The notes under the pieces: model-generated | Database searches by the model: none | Seen by the model: the letters and a program-made list of their open reading frames with translations, nothing else | Told to the model about the DNA's origin: nothing | DNA from: Gordionus sp. m RMFG-2023 | Taxonomy: Eukaryota; Nematomorpha; Gordioida; Chordodea; Parachordodidae | Direction: 5' to 3' | NCBI RefSeq assembly: GCF_954871325.1 | Contig: NC_088776.1 | Location: 19,034,052-19,098,051 of the forward strand | DNA: 64,000 nt | Part shown: piece after piece, positions 10,572 through 23,396 of the stretch | Layout: the number at the start of each line of letters is the position of its first letter | How positions within the stretch are numbered: position 1 is the first letter of the stretch | Program-made: the position numbers and the translations under genes

Positions 10572-11782
10572 CTGCCAACAGCAATTTTTGCCAGAAAAAC
10601 AAAAGATTATGATGATCTTTTTAATTTCGCGCTGATTCGGTGTGAAATTTTTTGGATAATAGTATTTTTTTATAATTATATTTCTTATTAAAAGTGATAG
10701 GGTTCTTAAATAACCCCTCCCTTCCCCTTTAGCACCAATTTTAAAAAAATGTATTAGCACCCTTTATTTTCTCCCAATAACTGTTGAGAGTTTATAAAAA
10801 TATTGGTTTGTTAATTTGTATATTGAGATTTTATTTTTTTTTATAATTTTTATAAATTTAGTATCGAATAGATAAATCAATTTATCCTTTGTATAATTTA
10901 TAACGGTTTTTAATATAATTAGCTTTTTACTTGATATTTACTTATGTATTTTTTCATTTTTTAACATTTTTACCGATTTGATTGCTAGTATTTAAGAATT
11001 GATTACCTCTCTATCCTTGGAATCGAATTCTAAGACAAACTTTGAATTAAAAATTCATATATTAACGAGTACTATTAATTAGGAAATACAGAAAACAGTA
11101 CTAATATAAAACTACTAACAATTTAGAGCTGGGTACTATAAAATGCGCTAGCCTTTCAGGGTAAAAGGTGGCTGGAGCTTCTAAAACTTTCTAATTAGCT
11201 AGGGAAGTTCTTTTTATATATGTAACAAATTATGTATATCTTAGATCTTCTATCGCGGGGTTAAAAATTAAATACTAAAGGAATCCATTTAAATAAATTT
11301 TATTTATTTTTATATTTCGCACTTTATATTTTGCTTGCTTTCTAAATTTATATAATAGAGAATGCTGTAGGGTTCGACAAATTTGAATAAAATCTATTCA
11401 AATGTAAAAACAATAAACTTTGAAAGAAAAATTGATTAAATATAAATACCATTGCGTTTTTAAAATAATTAATTTTATTAAAAAACCTTTAAAAATCTGT
11501 TAAAAGTAAATAAATACAAATACTTTGAAGAATACTTTTTGGAAATAATTTTTATTTCAAAGATTCTAGGCGCTCTCATATTAAAAAGTGGCCTTTTAGG
11601 AAATTATAGGAAAAATAACTCTTCAGTTAAAACATATAAAACTAAAAATACATATATTAAGAAATATAAAACATTATTTATTTATGCACCCATATATTAT
11701 GTTGAAAGACTAATTTGCAGATAATTAACAGGATTCTAATTTATTATCAATATTTTTAAATAAATAAGTCTGATTATAAATT
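10572..11782. other. Gene-free A+T-rich stretch
   Basis: No open frame with recognisable similarity, no clear repeat ends. A plus-strand 61-residue frame at 11539-11724 has no recognisable features and looks like chance. Confidence 0.5.
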
Positions 11783-12739
11783 GAGATATACGGGCGCGGG
11801 TTCCACGTCAATTAGGCACGGAAATTTCGGCGCGTATCTAATACAGCTGCAATTTATTATAAATTTATTAGTAAAAAAAAGAATGATAAATTATAAGTCA
11901 TTTTAAATGTTGGCCCTATTAATTATTTCTTCATATTTTTTTTATAAAAATCTCAATTTTATTTACATAATGTGTAATATCAATAAAAAATTTAATAATA
12001 TCAAAAAAAAATTAACAATCAATATTTATACCGATTTCTTTGGTGGACCAATTTACCATATTATAAGGTATGTTGATTAGTAGCCAATATTATGTAACCC
12101 TGGAGATTTTGAGCATAGAAGAATGAAAGAAATAAAGAAAAAGAAAGATTTGAACCTCTATCTTTAAATTCTAATCTGGTTGATATAACCGAGAAAAAAA
12201 AATGAAATATTCCAAATTCACAAATTATATTTTTACACCGATCGTTATCTCTTCCCTTGGACATATGCCAAGCGGAACTTTAAAGTTCTTAAAAAATATA
12301 GGCGATAAGACAAGAGCCCTTACATCAGAACCAAAAGAATTCTATTTTTTAAAACTAAACCTACATCACTATTTTAAAATATAATTACTCATGTTTTTTG
12401 GGAACTTGTAGTCCCACCTCCGTTTTTAAATAATATTGTTTTATTTTATTTTATATTTGATATGTTAATTTTAATATTTATTGTTTAAAATTTATTTAGC
12501 GAATAGATATCTATTGAATTGAAAAAAAAGTTTAAAATCTTACATATTATTTTGGCTAAAATCTTAATCAACCGTTTTTAAAAATATGCCCAAATCAGCC
12601 GGACGAATTAATGCGTAATTTTTTTATTTTTTTATATTATAGGTATTGAAATTATAAATCTAATTGAAAATAAAATTATAAATTTCCAGTGTCATTAAAT
12701 ATGAGGAATTTGACTTTCCAATTATCATGGATAAATAAA

Positions 12740-13560
12740 TATAAGTGGCTTATCATGACATTGACTTAAAAAATCAAAAAAAGAAACTAAAATGATTTTT
12801 TCCGACTAGATTCATTGAAAGCAAGAGTCGGTGAAACTCTTTATTGAACTCTATGATGTTGTATTTGCAGCACTGGAATTTTATATATAAAGCAAGGAAA
12901 AAAATTCAGCAGATGCTGAGAATTTTTTGCAGGTCATTATTAAGCCACAATTTTTAACATCTATTCAATGTGTTTATTTTTTATTTAATTATACATATGA
13001 TTTTAGTAAAATGCTATAATAAATTGATTTGGATTTAAGGGCGGTTATGAATAGAGCAAAGGATTTTGTAGAAATATTAACGAATATCAGAGAGAATATG
13101 GATTTTCATGAAATATATGAGAAAGTAAAGGAGATTGCTATAATATGTTTAGGATTTAAATTTTTAAACCTAGAGTAGTTTCCAGACAATCTAAATACTC
13201 AATTATTGATGCATCTACGAGGATTTTTATAAAATAAACATTTTTATTCCTTTTATTGATACATTTGTATTTAAATTAAAGGAAAGATAATTTGTCATAA
13301 TTTTAAAAAAGCTTTTATTTTCTTTTACAGGTTGAGTCTAAACTGTTAATTATGCTTGAAACACGAGAGGATATTAGGAAAATCTCAGAGTTTTATATGA
13401 TGATTTAGTAGGCTCATATGATAAGTTACTATGTGATGTCTGATTTTCGTACTTGACAGAATAGAGTATTTTTTGAGACCAAAAAATGCTCTGCAGATCC
13501 TTTCCATGTATAATTGCACTTTTTTTAGCTACATTACTAATTTAGGTCTATTTTTAAAAA
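12740..13560 (+). pseudogene. hAT (DUF4371/ZMYM-type) transposase remnant
   Basis: Plus-strand fragments such as FLTSIQCVYFLFNYTYDFSK and AKDFVEILTNIRENMDF match the central part of DUF4371-type hAT transposases in order and spacing. Several stops and short indels interrupt the reading. It lies inside the long-inverted-repeat element. Confidence 0.5.
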
Positions 13561-13834
13561 CTATAATTTAGGATTTTAGCCAAAATAATATGCATACCTT
13601 ATAATGTGATAAATTGGTCCACCAAAGAAATCGGTATAAATTTGGTTGTAAATTTTTTGGTTATATTAAATTTTTTATTGATATTACACATTTATTAACT
13701 AAAATTGAGATTATTGTAAAAAAAATATAAAGAAATAATTAATAGGAATAACATTCAAAATGACTTCTATTTAATCATTCTTTCTTTTTATACTAATAAA
13801 TTTATAATAAATTGTAGGTATTAGATATGCGCCG

Positions 13835-14030
13835 AATTGTCACTGCGCCAAATTGTCGCCGCCCTGAATTGACGCTGCGCCGAATTATCGTCGCGCTAAA
13901 TTGTCGCCGCCCTGAATTGACGCTGCGCCGAATTATCGTCGCGCTGAATTGTCGCCACGCTGAATTGGCGCTGTGCTGAATTGTCGCCACTCTGAATTGA
14001 CGCTGCGCCTAATTTTCCGCGCCCAATTGA
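13835..14030. repeat. G+C-rich minisatellite in the right inverted arm
   Basis: A stack of imperfect units such as gacgctgcgccgaattatcg and tcgcgctgaattgtcgcc, period about 28 and 56 bp. It stands out sharply from its A+T-rich surroundings. An apparent 62-residue minus-strand frame here is only the translated repeat. Confidence 0.85.
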
Positions 14031-15819
14031 CGTGATACCGCATAGCCAGGAATTTTCTATAATGGGGAGGGTAATATTTTTTAAATTGAGATTATTTCTT
14101 TTAGAGGGTTAAAAATTTATTAGATCATCATATAAAATATATTAGAACCAATCATATTTGAAAATATGATAATTTTATAATTAATTATTGGAAAATACTA
14201 AACATAAAGGGCGAATATAATACTGAAAAATATTGTAACTATGTAAAACGATAAGTTAATTAGAAACATAATATAAAATTAAGCATTTTATAATTATTTT
14301 AAAAGTTGCCAAATATCGTCCATAAATGAAAATTTATCTTTTTTGCGATTGCGCCAATTTTCTAATAATTTAAATTATGTAGGGGACTAGATTTCGATGA
14401 TTATAGCTAGTCTATTCAACAAATTTTAAGATGTCATACTCTTGATGTAAATTTTTATTCTCAGTAATGATGAAAAGGTTTATTTGTGCTTGTACTAATT
14501 GGTATCATTGCCAAAATATACAGTAATTTAATATATTAGGAACACATAAAATATATTTTAAAGTATGAAAAACTTCCATATATTTCTTGGAGGATTATCT
14601 AAAAAAATGTATTTTTCATACCATTTAAATTCTAAAATTAATTGGTGAATAAAATTTAGCTAAATATTTAACTTTCGATATCAATATTTGATAAATCTTC
14701 AGATTAGAGGGGGTTATGAGATATGGTATTTATAAATTGGATAGAGTTATTTAGATGTATCACAAATCGTTTATTGATTTGAGTCAAAATTATATTTATT
14801 TATAATGAACTTCAATTAAGTCCATGTTTATATTGGAACGATTTGTTTGTCGGTAAAGTCAAACCTTGTGAAACTCAAAATCATATAATTTTGCTTTCAC
14901 TTCATCAATCACATAAATCTCGAGAAATATCTGGTCGATATTATATTTTGGTTTTCTAAGTTGTAATATTGATATATTCGCGATTTTCGTCCAATCCACA
15001 TTTTTGAAAAATATTGCATAAAATTGTTGGTAAAAAATAATTTATTCCAATGAAAAAAATTGACAGTCATTTTAAATCTATTAATGTATCAGCTTCTGAT
15101 GAAATGTATGTTTCAGGTGATTCTGTTCTCTAAGGGCATTTTTTGATTGATATTTCTCTTATATAACTCAGTGTCTACGGTTTAGAAAATGTAAGAAAAA
15201 AGCTTTAATTTTCGTGAGATAAAATATTAATATACAAGTAATAAATGTCTAAATTAATTTTAACTTTCTGGTAATATCTAGAATAGAACATAACCTATTT
15301 GATATAGAATACTTTGCAATTCACAATTCATAAAGCCCTTTTATATTTTTTTTAAATTTTTTGCAATGGATAGGCGCCTGAGCCATTTTATTTTATTTCT
15401 CTTTTCTTTTTTTTGGAGGGGGGGGGATTATTTCACACCTATTTCTGGCTACGCGCCTGGAGATATAATATTCATATAATATTATATCCTGATACTTATT
15501 TATTATGTCAGATCTCTCCTACTACATAACTTGACGTTAAAATAAATGAGGGGCACTTTACCATTAAAAGAATATTAACATTTAAGAAGGATACAATTAT
15601 TTATATTTAAAACATAATATAATTGGAGGATGAAAGCGCTCCAATATTTTTAGTTGAACACAGATTAAATTTGATTTTGGAAGATATTTTAAAGAATTTT
15701 ACCTCTTATATGATTAATATGACTTATAAAGCTCTTCTATGCAGCCATTTTCTATGTATTATCCATGGAATTATTGTCACCATAATCTTTAATCTATGAA
15801 AAGTTTACAAACATATAGG

Positions 15820-17672
15820 CAGGGTTGGGCAAATTTTCAGAAAATTGTATTCGGAGACAGATACAGATACTTTATAAAATTTTGTATTTAAGGTACAAGA
15901 TACTAGATACTTTAGAAAAATTTCAATAAGATATAAGATACAAGATACTTGTATTTTTTTAAAAAAAAAGTATCTAAGATACAAGATACTTTTTTAAAAA
16001 CTTTAAATAGTCAAAATCAAAATGTATAAAGCTTTATTTTCTTATCTATAATATAAATTTATAAAAAAATATTTAAAATAAATTGTAGAAAATAACAAAT
16101 TTATTATAAAGATAATGCGATATTCCATTTAATAATTATATAATTAGTAAATAATAATAAATCAGCATCATATATATCAGCATTATTTTTTAATATTATT
16201 AATTTTTAAAATGATTTATCGTTCAATCTTCGACGATTTGGTCTATTAACCATATTAGCAAAGCTAAATTATCTTTCAACGGAGGCTGAGGAAGGTAATA
16301 TGGTGTTATATTTAATAAATATTTCTTTTATATATTTATAACTATTTAACTTATTTATACTCCCGCCTGTCATCTTTCATATAATTTAGGACCTCTATTT
16401 CAATATCATTTATTGAATTATTAGAATTGGATGTGGTACTTTTAAGGAAAAAGTAATCATCATCTTCATCAATTGAAGATTTTGTTGAAGTATTAATTTC
16501 AATATTATTTTTAAAAACAATTAAAACTTCATGTAATAACAAATCCTGAAGGTATTTTTTTTATTTTTCACCATCAATCCAACGATTTTTAAAATAGGGA
16601 TGAGAAATAGTTGCCAAAAATGCACTTTTAAAATTGTTATCAAAATCATATATATTTTTAAATCTTTTATTTAAATAATTTTCTATGGCAATAGCTAATG
16701 GTTTGCAAATTGTAGATAGGTTTGAAATTTGTAATTTTTTTTAACGACATTTAAAATTGAAGCTGATTCTTCATAATAACAGTTGATTTCACTCTGTATT
16801 TTGTCAATCGCTATAGCCAATGGGGCCATTATATTGCAATATTCTTCTAAATATTGATTTTCAATATCTCTTTTTAGGAAATTCTAATTTTTGACATAAT
16901 TTAGGAAGTTAGCCTTTAAATTTTAATAAACTATGAAGACTATCATACAAACTATTCCATCTAGTGCAACAAGGTGTAACTAATTGTTTTCCTAAAACTG
17001 CTTTGATAAGTTCTGCAGTTTTAGGCCTATTATTTGCATTCCATAGCTTAGTACATTTAGCTATTGCAGGATGATGAATTTTAGAAATGTTAGGAGAATC
17101 AATAGCTCTCTTGACATCTGTTGTGGCAATTAGACTTATCGTATGGCACAAACAACGAATGTGTTGAGGCAATGTTATTGAGGCTTCTTTAGACCCTTAA
17201 ATAAACAAATAAATAATTTTATTTGAATAAAAATTTTTACTAAATTTACAATATCATAATAAATTTTAAAGAAGTATTAAATAATACTTTCAATGATTTC
17301 GAATTTTATACATTCATCATCATTGATGTCAAAGTCATTCTCTACAGCTTCCATAGAATATCCAAACTCCTTGAAAGCTTTCTTAAAGTTAGAGCCGTTA
17401 TCTGTAACAGTTGCTATAACTTTTTCGTCTATACTAAAGTCACGATGAATTTCTTTATTATGATCATCTTGAAGTACTTCAAAAAATTTGCCATTAAGTA
17501 TGCTTAGTTTAAATTTATTGTTATAATTTTCGGTTGAAGAATCATCTGAAGACGAAGATAAACATATTATTCTATTTTCTTCTTCCATAATTTTAAAATA
17601 GACAGATATGAAACGATTCAAATATGGTAGTTCTAATTGTTAGCAAATTGCTATATGACGACCAACGTGTAA
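15820..17672 (-). mobile_element. hAT transposon copy A, internally deleted and 5' truncated
   Basis: Begins CAGGGTTGGGCAAATTTTC at 15820, then A+T-rich sequence with many GTATCT/AGATAC subterminal repeats. Minus-strand fragments: TVTDNGSNFKKAF (17277-17621), then [14 protein letters not shown] and PCCTRWNSLYDSL (16909-17172), then a C-terminal block (16351-16542). These match the RNase-H-like core of Ac-type hAT transposases. Compared with copy B it lacks the 5' terminal repeat and the N-terminal coding part, and stops and shifts separate the fragments. Confidence 0.8.
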
Positions 17673-18360
17673 AATTAAATTGGAGATAGGGAAGAGATAA
17701 ATATAGATCTATTGTCTGAATCGCGAAGATTCTTTAGACTCAAACGGTGGAATCTATAGTGCAATATGTAATAATTTTATATATGCCATTAATATAATTT
17801 CATATATGGAATGTAATATTTTATATGCACAATTGCGATAAATATATATTTAAATATCTAATATGCATGATTTTAATTGTGCAGTAATTTTAAATGCGCA
17901 TTTCTTTATATAATAAAATATTAGCCCATCTTAAACATGTAATTATAAGTTTAATCACAAAGGTGTAATAATGTTACCAAAGATATAAGAAATCATCTTA
18001 AAAGGGACATAACCCCGAAGGCCCGCAAAATAGGGGATGAAATGTGACTGCTAGAAAAAATTACCCTCGAGGTCGCAGCCTAGCCAGTCCGCTCGGTAAG
18101 ATTAGTTTCTGAGCGTTTCAGTTTTATATCTGATAAAATTTTGGGAAATTCAATTTTTTATAAAATATTTCTAAACCTTTGGTATTATTTCTGTGGGATA
18201 AGTATTTATTATACATTAGGATTTTGTAAACGAGTATTTCAGTTATAATTTTGAGCTATCAAATAGGAGTCATTTGCATTCTAATAAATTACCAAATTAT
18301 TTTGAATAAAACTGAATTATATAATATGCTATTGTTTAATAAAAATGATAATGGTTAACT
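17673..18360. other. Gene-free stretch with a short G+C-richer block
   Basis: A+T-rich with no recognised gene. A G+C-richer block at 18000-18105 (gaaggcccgc and ctcgaggtcgcagcc) ends in gctcggtaag, which could be a splice donor. It weakly resembles 60650-60740, so it may be a low-copy repeat. Confidence 0.4.
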
Positions 18361-18377
18361 TCATAATCACTAAAATG

Positions 18378-20200
18378 CAGGGGTGTCGCTAGCCTTTACA
18401 ATCTCAGGGGGCTAAACTAAAAACCCCATACTCCCAATTTTGCGAGCCTTCGATCCGCTATTGTCCAGCCTTCGACCGAGTTTTATCTGATATATTATAC
18501 TTTTTTAATTGAAATTTGCGTACTTTGAACAATTACTCTAAATTTCTTTTTTTGTCATTTATTATGCAATAAGAGTAATACAATACAAGACATTCCAAAA
18601 GATAATTTTTTAACACAAAATATTCATCCATTTATTACAATATTAAATATTTTCGATTGCCGATATAAATTTTTTGTCTAAAGACTACAAGTGATAAAAA
18701 AGGTTAATCCCAATTGATAATGATTTTTAAAAACCACACAAGACAACATAATTCTTAGCAACCTACATTGACAAAAGATCATTAAATTAATATAATGTTG
18801 TGTCACCATTTTAGACAATTTTTTATAGAATTGACTAATGAGGAAAAATTGACTAACCAAATCATAATTATAGAAAAGGAGAATATTAATCCAAATCATA
18901 AAACTATATTATGGAAGCTAAATAAGTAATCGAGAAAATTATTGAAATATAAAATTTCTAAAAGATTATCTTTCATTTTTAATGATAAATAAACGACTAG
19001 ACAGTTGACCATTATTGCTTATCTAAATTATGCAATCAAATGCTCTAATCAACATGAGTAATCATCCTAAATTATATAACCACACAAATAATATACGTTG
19101 GTTAAATTGCAGCCATGGTCATGACACTCATATCAGAATTTATTATGTTAGATAAATTCATAAAACAAAAACACATTATCCAAATATATTGAAGCCTTGA
19201 GTTATTTACACGGTAAGGATGCCATATTAGAAATGAATCATTTATTAACTGGAAAATAAGGACCAGAGTGATATGATGAAAGCAATTAAGATCTTATATA
19301 TATTATTGTCGGACCACTTATAGTTGGTATATTATATCTTAAAATAACAGTAGTTTATAATAATATCCTCATATTAAAAATTTAACTCAAGACTGTTTTT
19401 TAACGAAGAAAAATTTATCCTAAAAACAAGTAAAAAAAAGTGAAGGAAAAAAAGATTTCATAAGGATTACATCCATTGTTGGATGAATAATAAAATGTTT
19501 ACTTTTTAATAATTTTTTTATTAAAAATAAATGATGGCGGTAAAGAATATAATACAAATTATTACTTATATTTATTATCAAAAGCATTGATTAATAAAGT
19601 TTATTAAAATATTAACTATAATATATTCTATAACCGTCAAATATGTATGTAAAAGTGGCATTTTACATAAAATTTTGTAATGAATTCTATAGAATAGAGG
19701 ATTATCAACTATATGTCTTTTTACTTTTTATAAAGAAATTTCTTATACTTGTTTGCACCTTGGAAATATTTTTTGGAAGAGGCATGGTAATTAAATTTAA
19801 AAATGAATAATATAGTTGATTAGTGATTTTAACTCGGCTAATTAAAATATTATTTGTAAATTTTCATTTAATAAATAATATATTTATTTAATTAAGGTTA
19901 TTAAATATTTTAAATAATAAAAATCAATTAAGCTTCAACTATTAATGTTAAATGATATTTAGACATTATGAGTGATATTGATAATCCATTTTTAACACAG
20001 AATTCGATTACAAGCTGACACATTTAATAAAAATTTAGATAGTCTTATTAATTTTTAAATAATAAAATCAAATCTATATATAATACATAATCAACTTATG
20101 GCGCATTTCTTAAAAAATTACGGTAATAATGAACAAAAAAGAAAGTTCTATTTAAAATTAGCACAATTCTACCTAGCAAAAACAAAAAGGACTATATGTA
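18378..20200. other. Possible hAT end and otherwise gene-free sequence
   Basis: CAGGGGTGTCGCTAGCC at 18378 looks like a hAT-type terminus followed by a G-rich segment. I could not find a matching inverted end or a target duplication. The rest is A+T-rich without recognised coding sequence. Confidence 0.3.
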
Positions 20201-20220
20201 AAAAAAACAATTTTTTTCAG

Positions 20221-20396
20221 GAAGCTCAAAGTTTTCAGGGTTGAGCATTGTGCCCCTCCAACCTCGTAACGACATTATTAAGACTTACAAGGAAAAGGGG
20301 CATTTCGATATTCTCGAAATGAAATCCTATTTCAGAGACTGTTCCACACAAGACGGGACGAACGATGGTCCTAATGCTGTTAAAGTAAATGTGTAG
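20221..20396 (+). CDS. Possible terminal exon of an unidentified gene
   Basis: A strong acceptor (caatttttttcag) is followed by 57 open codons ending in TAG. The peptide begins SSKFSGLSIVPLQPRNDIIK and continues TYKEKGHFDILEMKSYFRD. Its base composition is clearly richer in G+C than the flanks, and only this frame is open. I do not recognise the protein and found no convincing upstream exon; a preceding exon would have to end in phase 1. It could be a real 3' exon of a plus-strand gene convergent with POLG, or a gene fragment moved here. Confidence 0.3.
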
Positions 20397-20894
20397 CGAT
20401 CAGTAGCGGAAAATAGCTAATTAGTAGAGGTGCCATTTTTTTCAAGTAAAGATGGCTAAAATATATTATTTATTTAGCCACTTTAAAAAAAAATTTAGAT
20501 TATATTTTAGGAGAAAAATTAATTTTTTAAAATTTGAATGAATAATTGGCTTTGGTTCAGTCTATATGCGCTTGCCAAACAAAAATCTGTCAAGCATTAA
20601 GATGAGAGTAAAAAATAATTTTTCCGGCTTTCTTCAAAATGGTATTTTCAAAGAAAACCACGGGGTCGAGGTGATAGTTTTCGGCTAAAAACTCGGTTAT
20701 CTACCTTTAGGAATAGGTTAAAAAGGGTAAAAATGGAGCTAGACCCAAATATATTCTAATCAGTCTATCAAGAATAAGAAATATTTTCATATTAATAAGA
20801 TTGATTCTCTTTTATTAATATACACAGACATTAGAATTTCAAAGGAATATATTCGATTTTTTAAAATTTTATTTTTGTGATATATAAATTATTT

Positions 20895-21707
20895 CAGGGA
20901 TCCAAACCGAACCTCGTTAAACCGCTAAAAACCGGTATTTTTTATCGAACCTGAACCGAACCTAAACCGCTAAAAAATTCTAGCCGAACCTGAACCGAAC
21001 CGCTATAATGTCTCTGAACCGGTTCGAGCCTCATGATTTTATGCTTATAAAACAATATGTAAGTTATTATTAGTATATTGAAAAAATTTCAATTACATTC
21101 AAATTATTTTAAAAATTATCATCAATCACATTTAATTGATGAGTGTCGGTCATAATTTTTATAAAATTTAGTATAGGCATTTTATAACATTTTTTTAAAA
21201 TATTTTAAGCTTATAAATTAAAATGCTTAGAGAAAAATTAAATCCAAAATATTATTATAAATGACACATCAAATCTGATATCATATTGACAGTGCCAGCT
21301 ATCCAAGTTAGTGTGGAAAGATACTTTTCAACAATTAAATTTATACTATCTCCTTATAAATGTAATTTGAGTGAGACGAATTTTGAAAATATATTAATTG
21401 TGCGGCTTAATAAAAAAATTTAAGTAAAAAAAGTAAAATATTGTTCATATTAAATAATCATTGATATATATTCTTATTTTTATATTTATAAATTAAATAT
21501 TATAATGTGCAATTAAAAAAATGAAGATTTTATACATGTGTTTTTTATTTTAATGATAAAATAAAAAAATATTTTCCCTATACATAATTCGAATGTAGGT
21601 TTGAATACAAAAGTGCCGATATTTTAATTTTTTACGAACCGAACCTTGAACCGCATATTTTATCTAAACCTGAACCAAACCGATATTCGTTTCGGTTTGG
21701 ATTCCTG
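20895..21707 (+). mobile_element. hAT element, 813 bp, internally deleted
   Basis: Ends CAGGGATCCAAACCGAACC and, inverted, CAGGAATCCAAACCGAAACG, with many aaccg-type subterminal repeats at both sides. Flanking octamers aattattt and cattattt (7/8). At 21270-21425 the plus strand still encodes the dimerisation domain (VPAIQVSVERYFSTIKFILS, then NFENILIVRLNKK), diagnostic of hAT transposases. The rest of the transposase is gone. Confidence 0.85.
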
Positions 21708-22633
21708 CATTATTTTACCTTTAAATGAAGCTCATATTTTATTAGTCAGCTTAATAATCGAACAAAAGTTTGATTTAAATCGTACAAATTGACTTTTATT
21801 CAGGCACCAATCTTGTAATGAAAAAATTTAAATAATGGTAAGGCTAAATGTAAAGCAAATATGATTTTATTTAATATAATCAAGAAAATCGTAATTTTTT
21901 AGCGCATAATTGGTTACGAGAACCCAAGAGAGATTCCAACTCAGGTAAAGGATTAAAAAAATTTTCACCATCACCTTCGGTAAAATCAATTTTCTTTTAT
22001 CTTATTTGCGACTAAGAATTAAATTTTAATAAAAATTATATAAGTTTACTGATAGTGATAAATGTACAAATTTTCGATTTATTATTTTAAAGTTTTAAAT
22101 GCTCTGCAAATATAACTAATATTGATAAATCTACTAATTTTCAAATAATATAACTAAAAATTTACCGCTTAATTTCAAATGTTCTTTAAAATAAATAATC
22201 ATTTTAAAATGAAAATCTCTTTGAGAATGCATAAACAAGATTTTACGCTCAAATTTTACCTAAAATTCCAAATCTTTTGTGATTTTTATTACAAATTTAA
22301 ATTTTATTTTCTTTAAAAAATATCAATTTGTGATCCTCAAATATTTTTAGCTTGTTCGTAAATAACTTACAATTTATTGATTGACGTTATATATTTATTT
22401 TATTATAAACTTTAGTATATAATCTTTAACAATAAATGTATTAAAATTTAAGCGAGTATTAAAATAGGTAAGCATCTGTTTCAATAGGCTTATCCATGAC
22501 TCCATTGGTTTTAGCTATTATCTGTTCAATATTCAGAGCTTCGCCTAAATTTATAAAAAATGTTATTATAAATAGTATTATGTTTAATATGTTATATTAT
22601 ATTATAATAATATAAATTATATATAATATATAT
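21708..22633. other. Gene-free A+T-rich stretch
   Basis: No coding similarity. A segment at 21735-21790 (gcttaataatcg and gtttgatttaaatc) recurs inverted at about 41650-41700, so it is a dispersed repeat. Confidence 0.4.
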
Positions 22634-22873
22634 CAGAGACCTGAAGAGGTACCATTTGTACGGCCCAGCTAGGATTTAATTTCAGGCCAGGCCTGGATTT
22701 TTTTAAAATATATTTTATTTATTTTTGATTTTTACAGCTAATAATGGCGATTTCAAATATTTGGTTTTAAAATATAGGCCATGCCCGGATATTTTTATTA
22801 AAAAAATTTTCAGGCCCGGCCCGGGTAAATTTAAAAAATTAAAATACGGCCTGGCCGGGCTTGTAGGTCTCTG
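22634..22873. mobile_element. GGCCCGGCC-rich MITE, 240 bp
   Basis: Ends CAGAGACCTGAAGAGG and GGGCTTGTAGGTCTCTG. Target-site duplication atatatat on both sides (22626-22633, 22874-22881), though this lies in TA-rich DNA. The interior is palindromic GGCC/CCGG clusters separated by T tracts. Same family as 7526-7913. Confidence 0.8.
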
Positions 22874-23171
22874 ATATATATACTTCATCATAATTTTATT
22901 CCATCATATGTTAAAATATAAGAAAATAAGATTCAAATATGAAAGGATTATTATATATATAAAAATATTTTTAAAAAAAGTTAGGTTAGCTCCTTAGGAA
23001 GGAGCTTCCAATGAAACTGATATAATTTAATTTATGAATGGCAATGAGAGTTTTTGCCGAGTTGATTTACAAACAATGCAATTTCTCAAAATGATTGAAT
23101 GAAATATAAAAAAAAGGAGCAGTTTATGTATAATATATAATATAAAAACGTGACATTATTATTTCATAAAT

Positions 23172-23396
23172 TTATAAGGTTAGGTTTAATTTTCTTTTGG
23201 ATGATAATTCATTAATTATTTGTGAAATACTAGGCGTTAATTTGCGATAAATATATAAAAGTGTTAGTCCATTTAAACTATTTTTGTATGTAGTTTTCCT
23301 CAATTTGAAAAGGCCCTTTCGTTTGTAGAGATTGTTATAGGAAGACACGCCAGTATTTTGGGATATACTTAGTATTTTGAGTTCCGCCTCCGCCAT
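23172..23396 (-). pseudogene. C-terminal fragment of a DUF4371-type hAT transposase
   Basis: The peptide contains LRKTTYKNSLNGLTLLYIYR and ends KRKLNLTL, resembling the conserved C-terminal tail (S-x-x-RL-x-GLALL-x-IHR) of ZMYM/DUF4371-type hAT transposases. No upstream coding parts or terminal repeats were found, so this is an orphan fragment. Identification rests on one motif. Confidence 0.4.

Larger units (their letters stand above)
11799..14037. mobile_element. Long-inverted-repeat element with minisatellite in one arm
   Basis: The two ends read GGTTCCACGTCAATT and, inverted, GGTATCACGTCAATT. Inverted arms of about 250 bp follow: 11800-12075 against 13605-13850, sharing gataaattggtccaccaaag. 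The right arm also carries a G+C-rich minisatellite at about 13835-14030. Long arms with subterminal tandem repeats recall foldback or MULE elements, but family assignment is uncertain. The interior (12740-13560) contains a hAT-like plus-strand remnant. Confidence 0.6.
11791..15459. mobile_element. hAT element whose left end is split by a second element
   Basis: The right end, read inward on the minus strand, is CAGGCGCGTAGCCAG. The left end begins CGGGCGCG at 11791, and the rest of the matching end (atagccaggaat) resumes near 14040. The flanking octamer gagatata is exact at 11783-11790 and 15460-15467. The simplest reading is one hAT insertion whose left terminal repeat was later opened by the long-inverted-repeat element at about 11799-14037. 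The remaining hAT body (14040-15459) has no readable coding sequence. Confidence 0.55.

Noticed and set aside
13802-13990. 62-residue minus-strand open frame with repeated RRQFSATI
   Set aside because: It is the translated G+C-rich minisatellite in the inverted-repeat arm.
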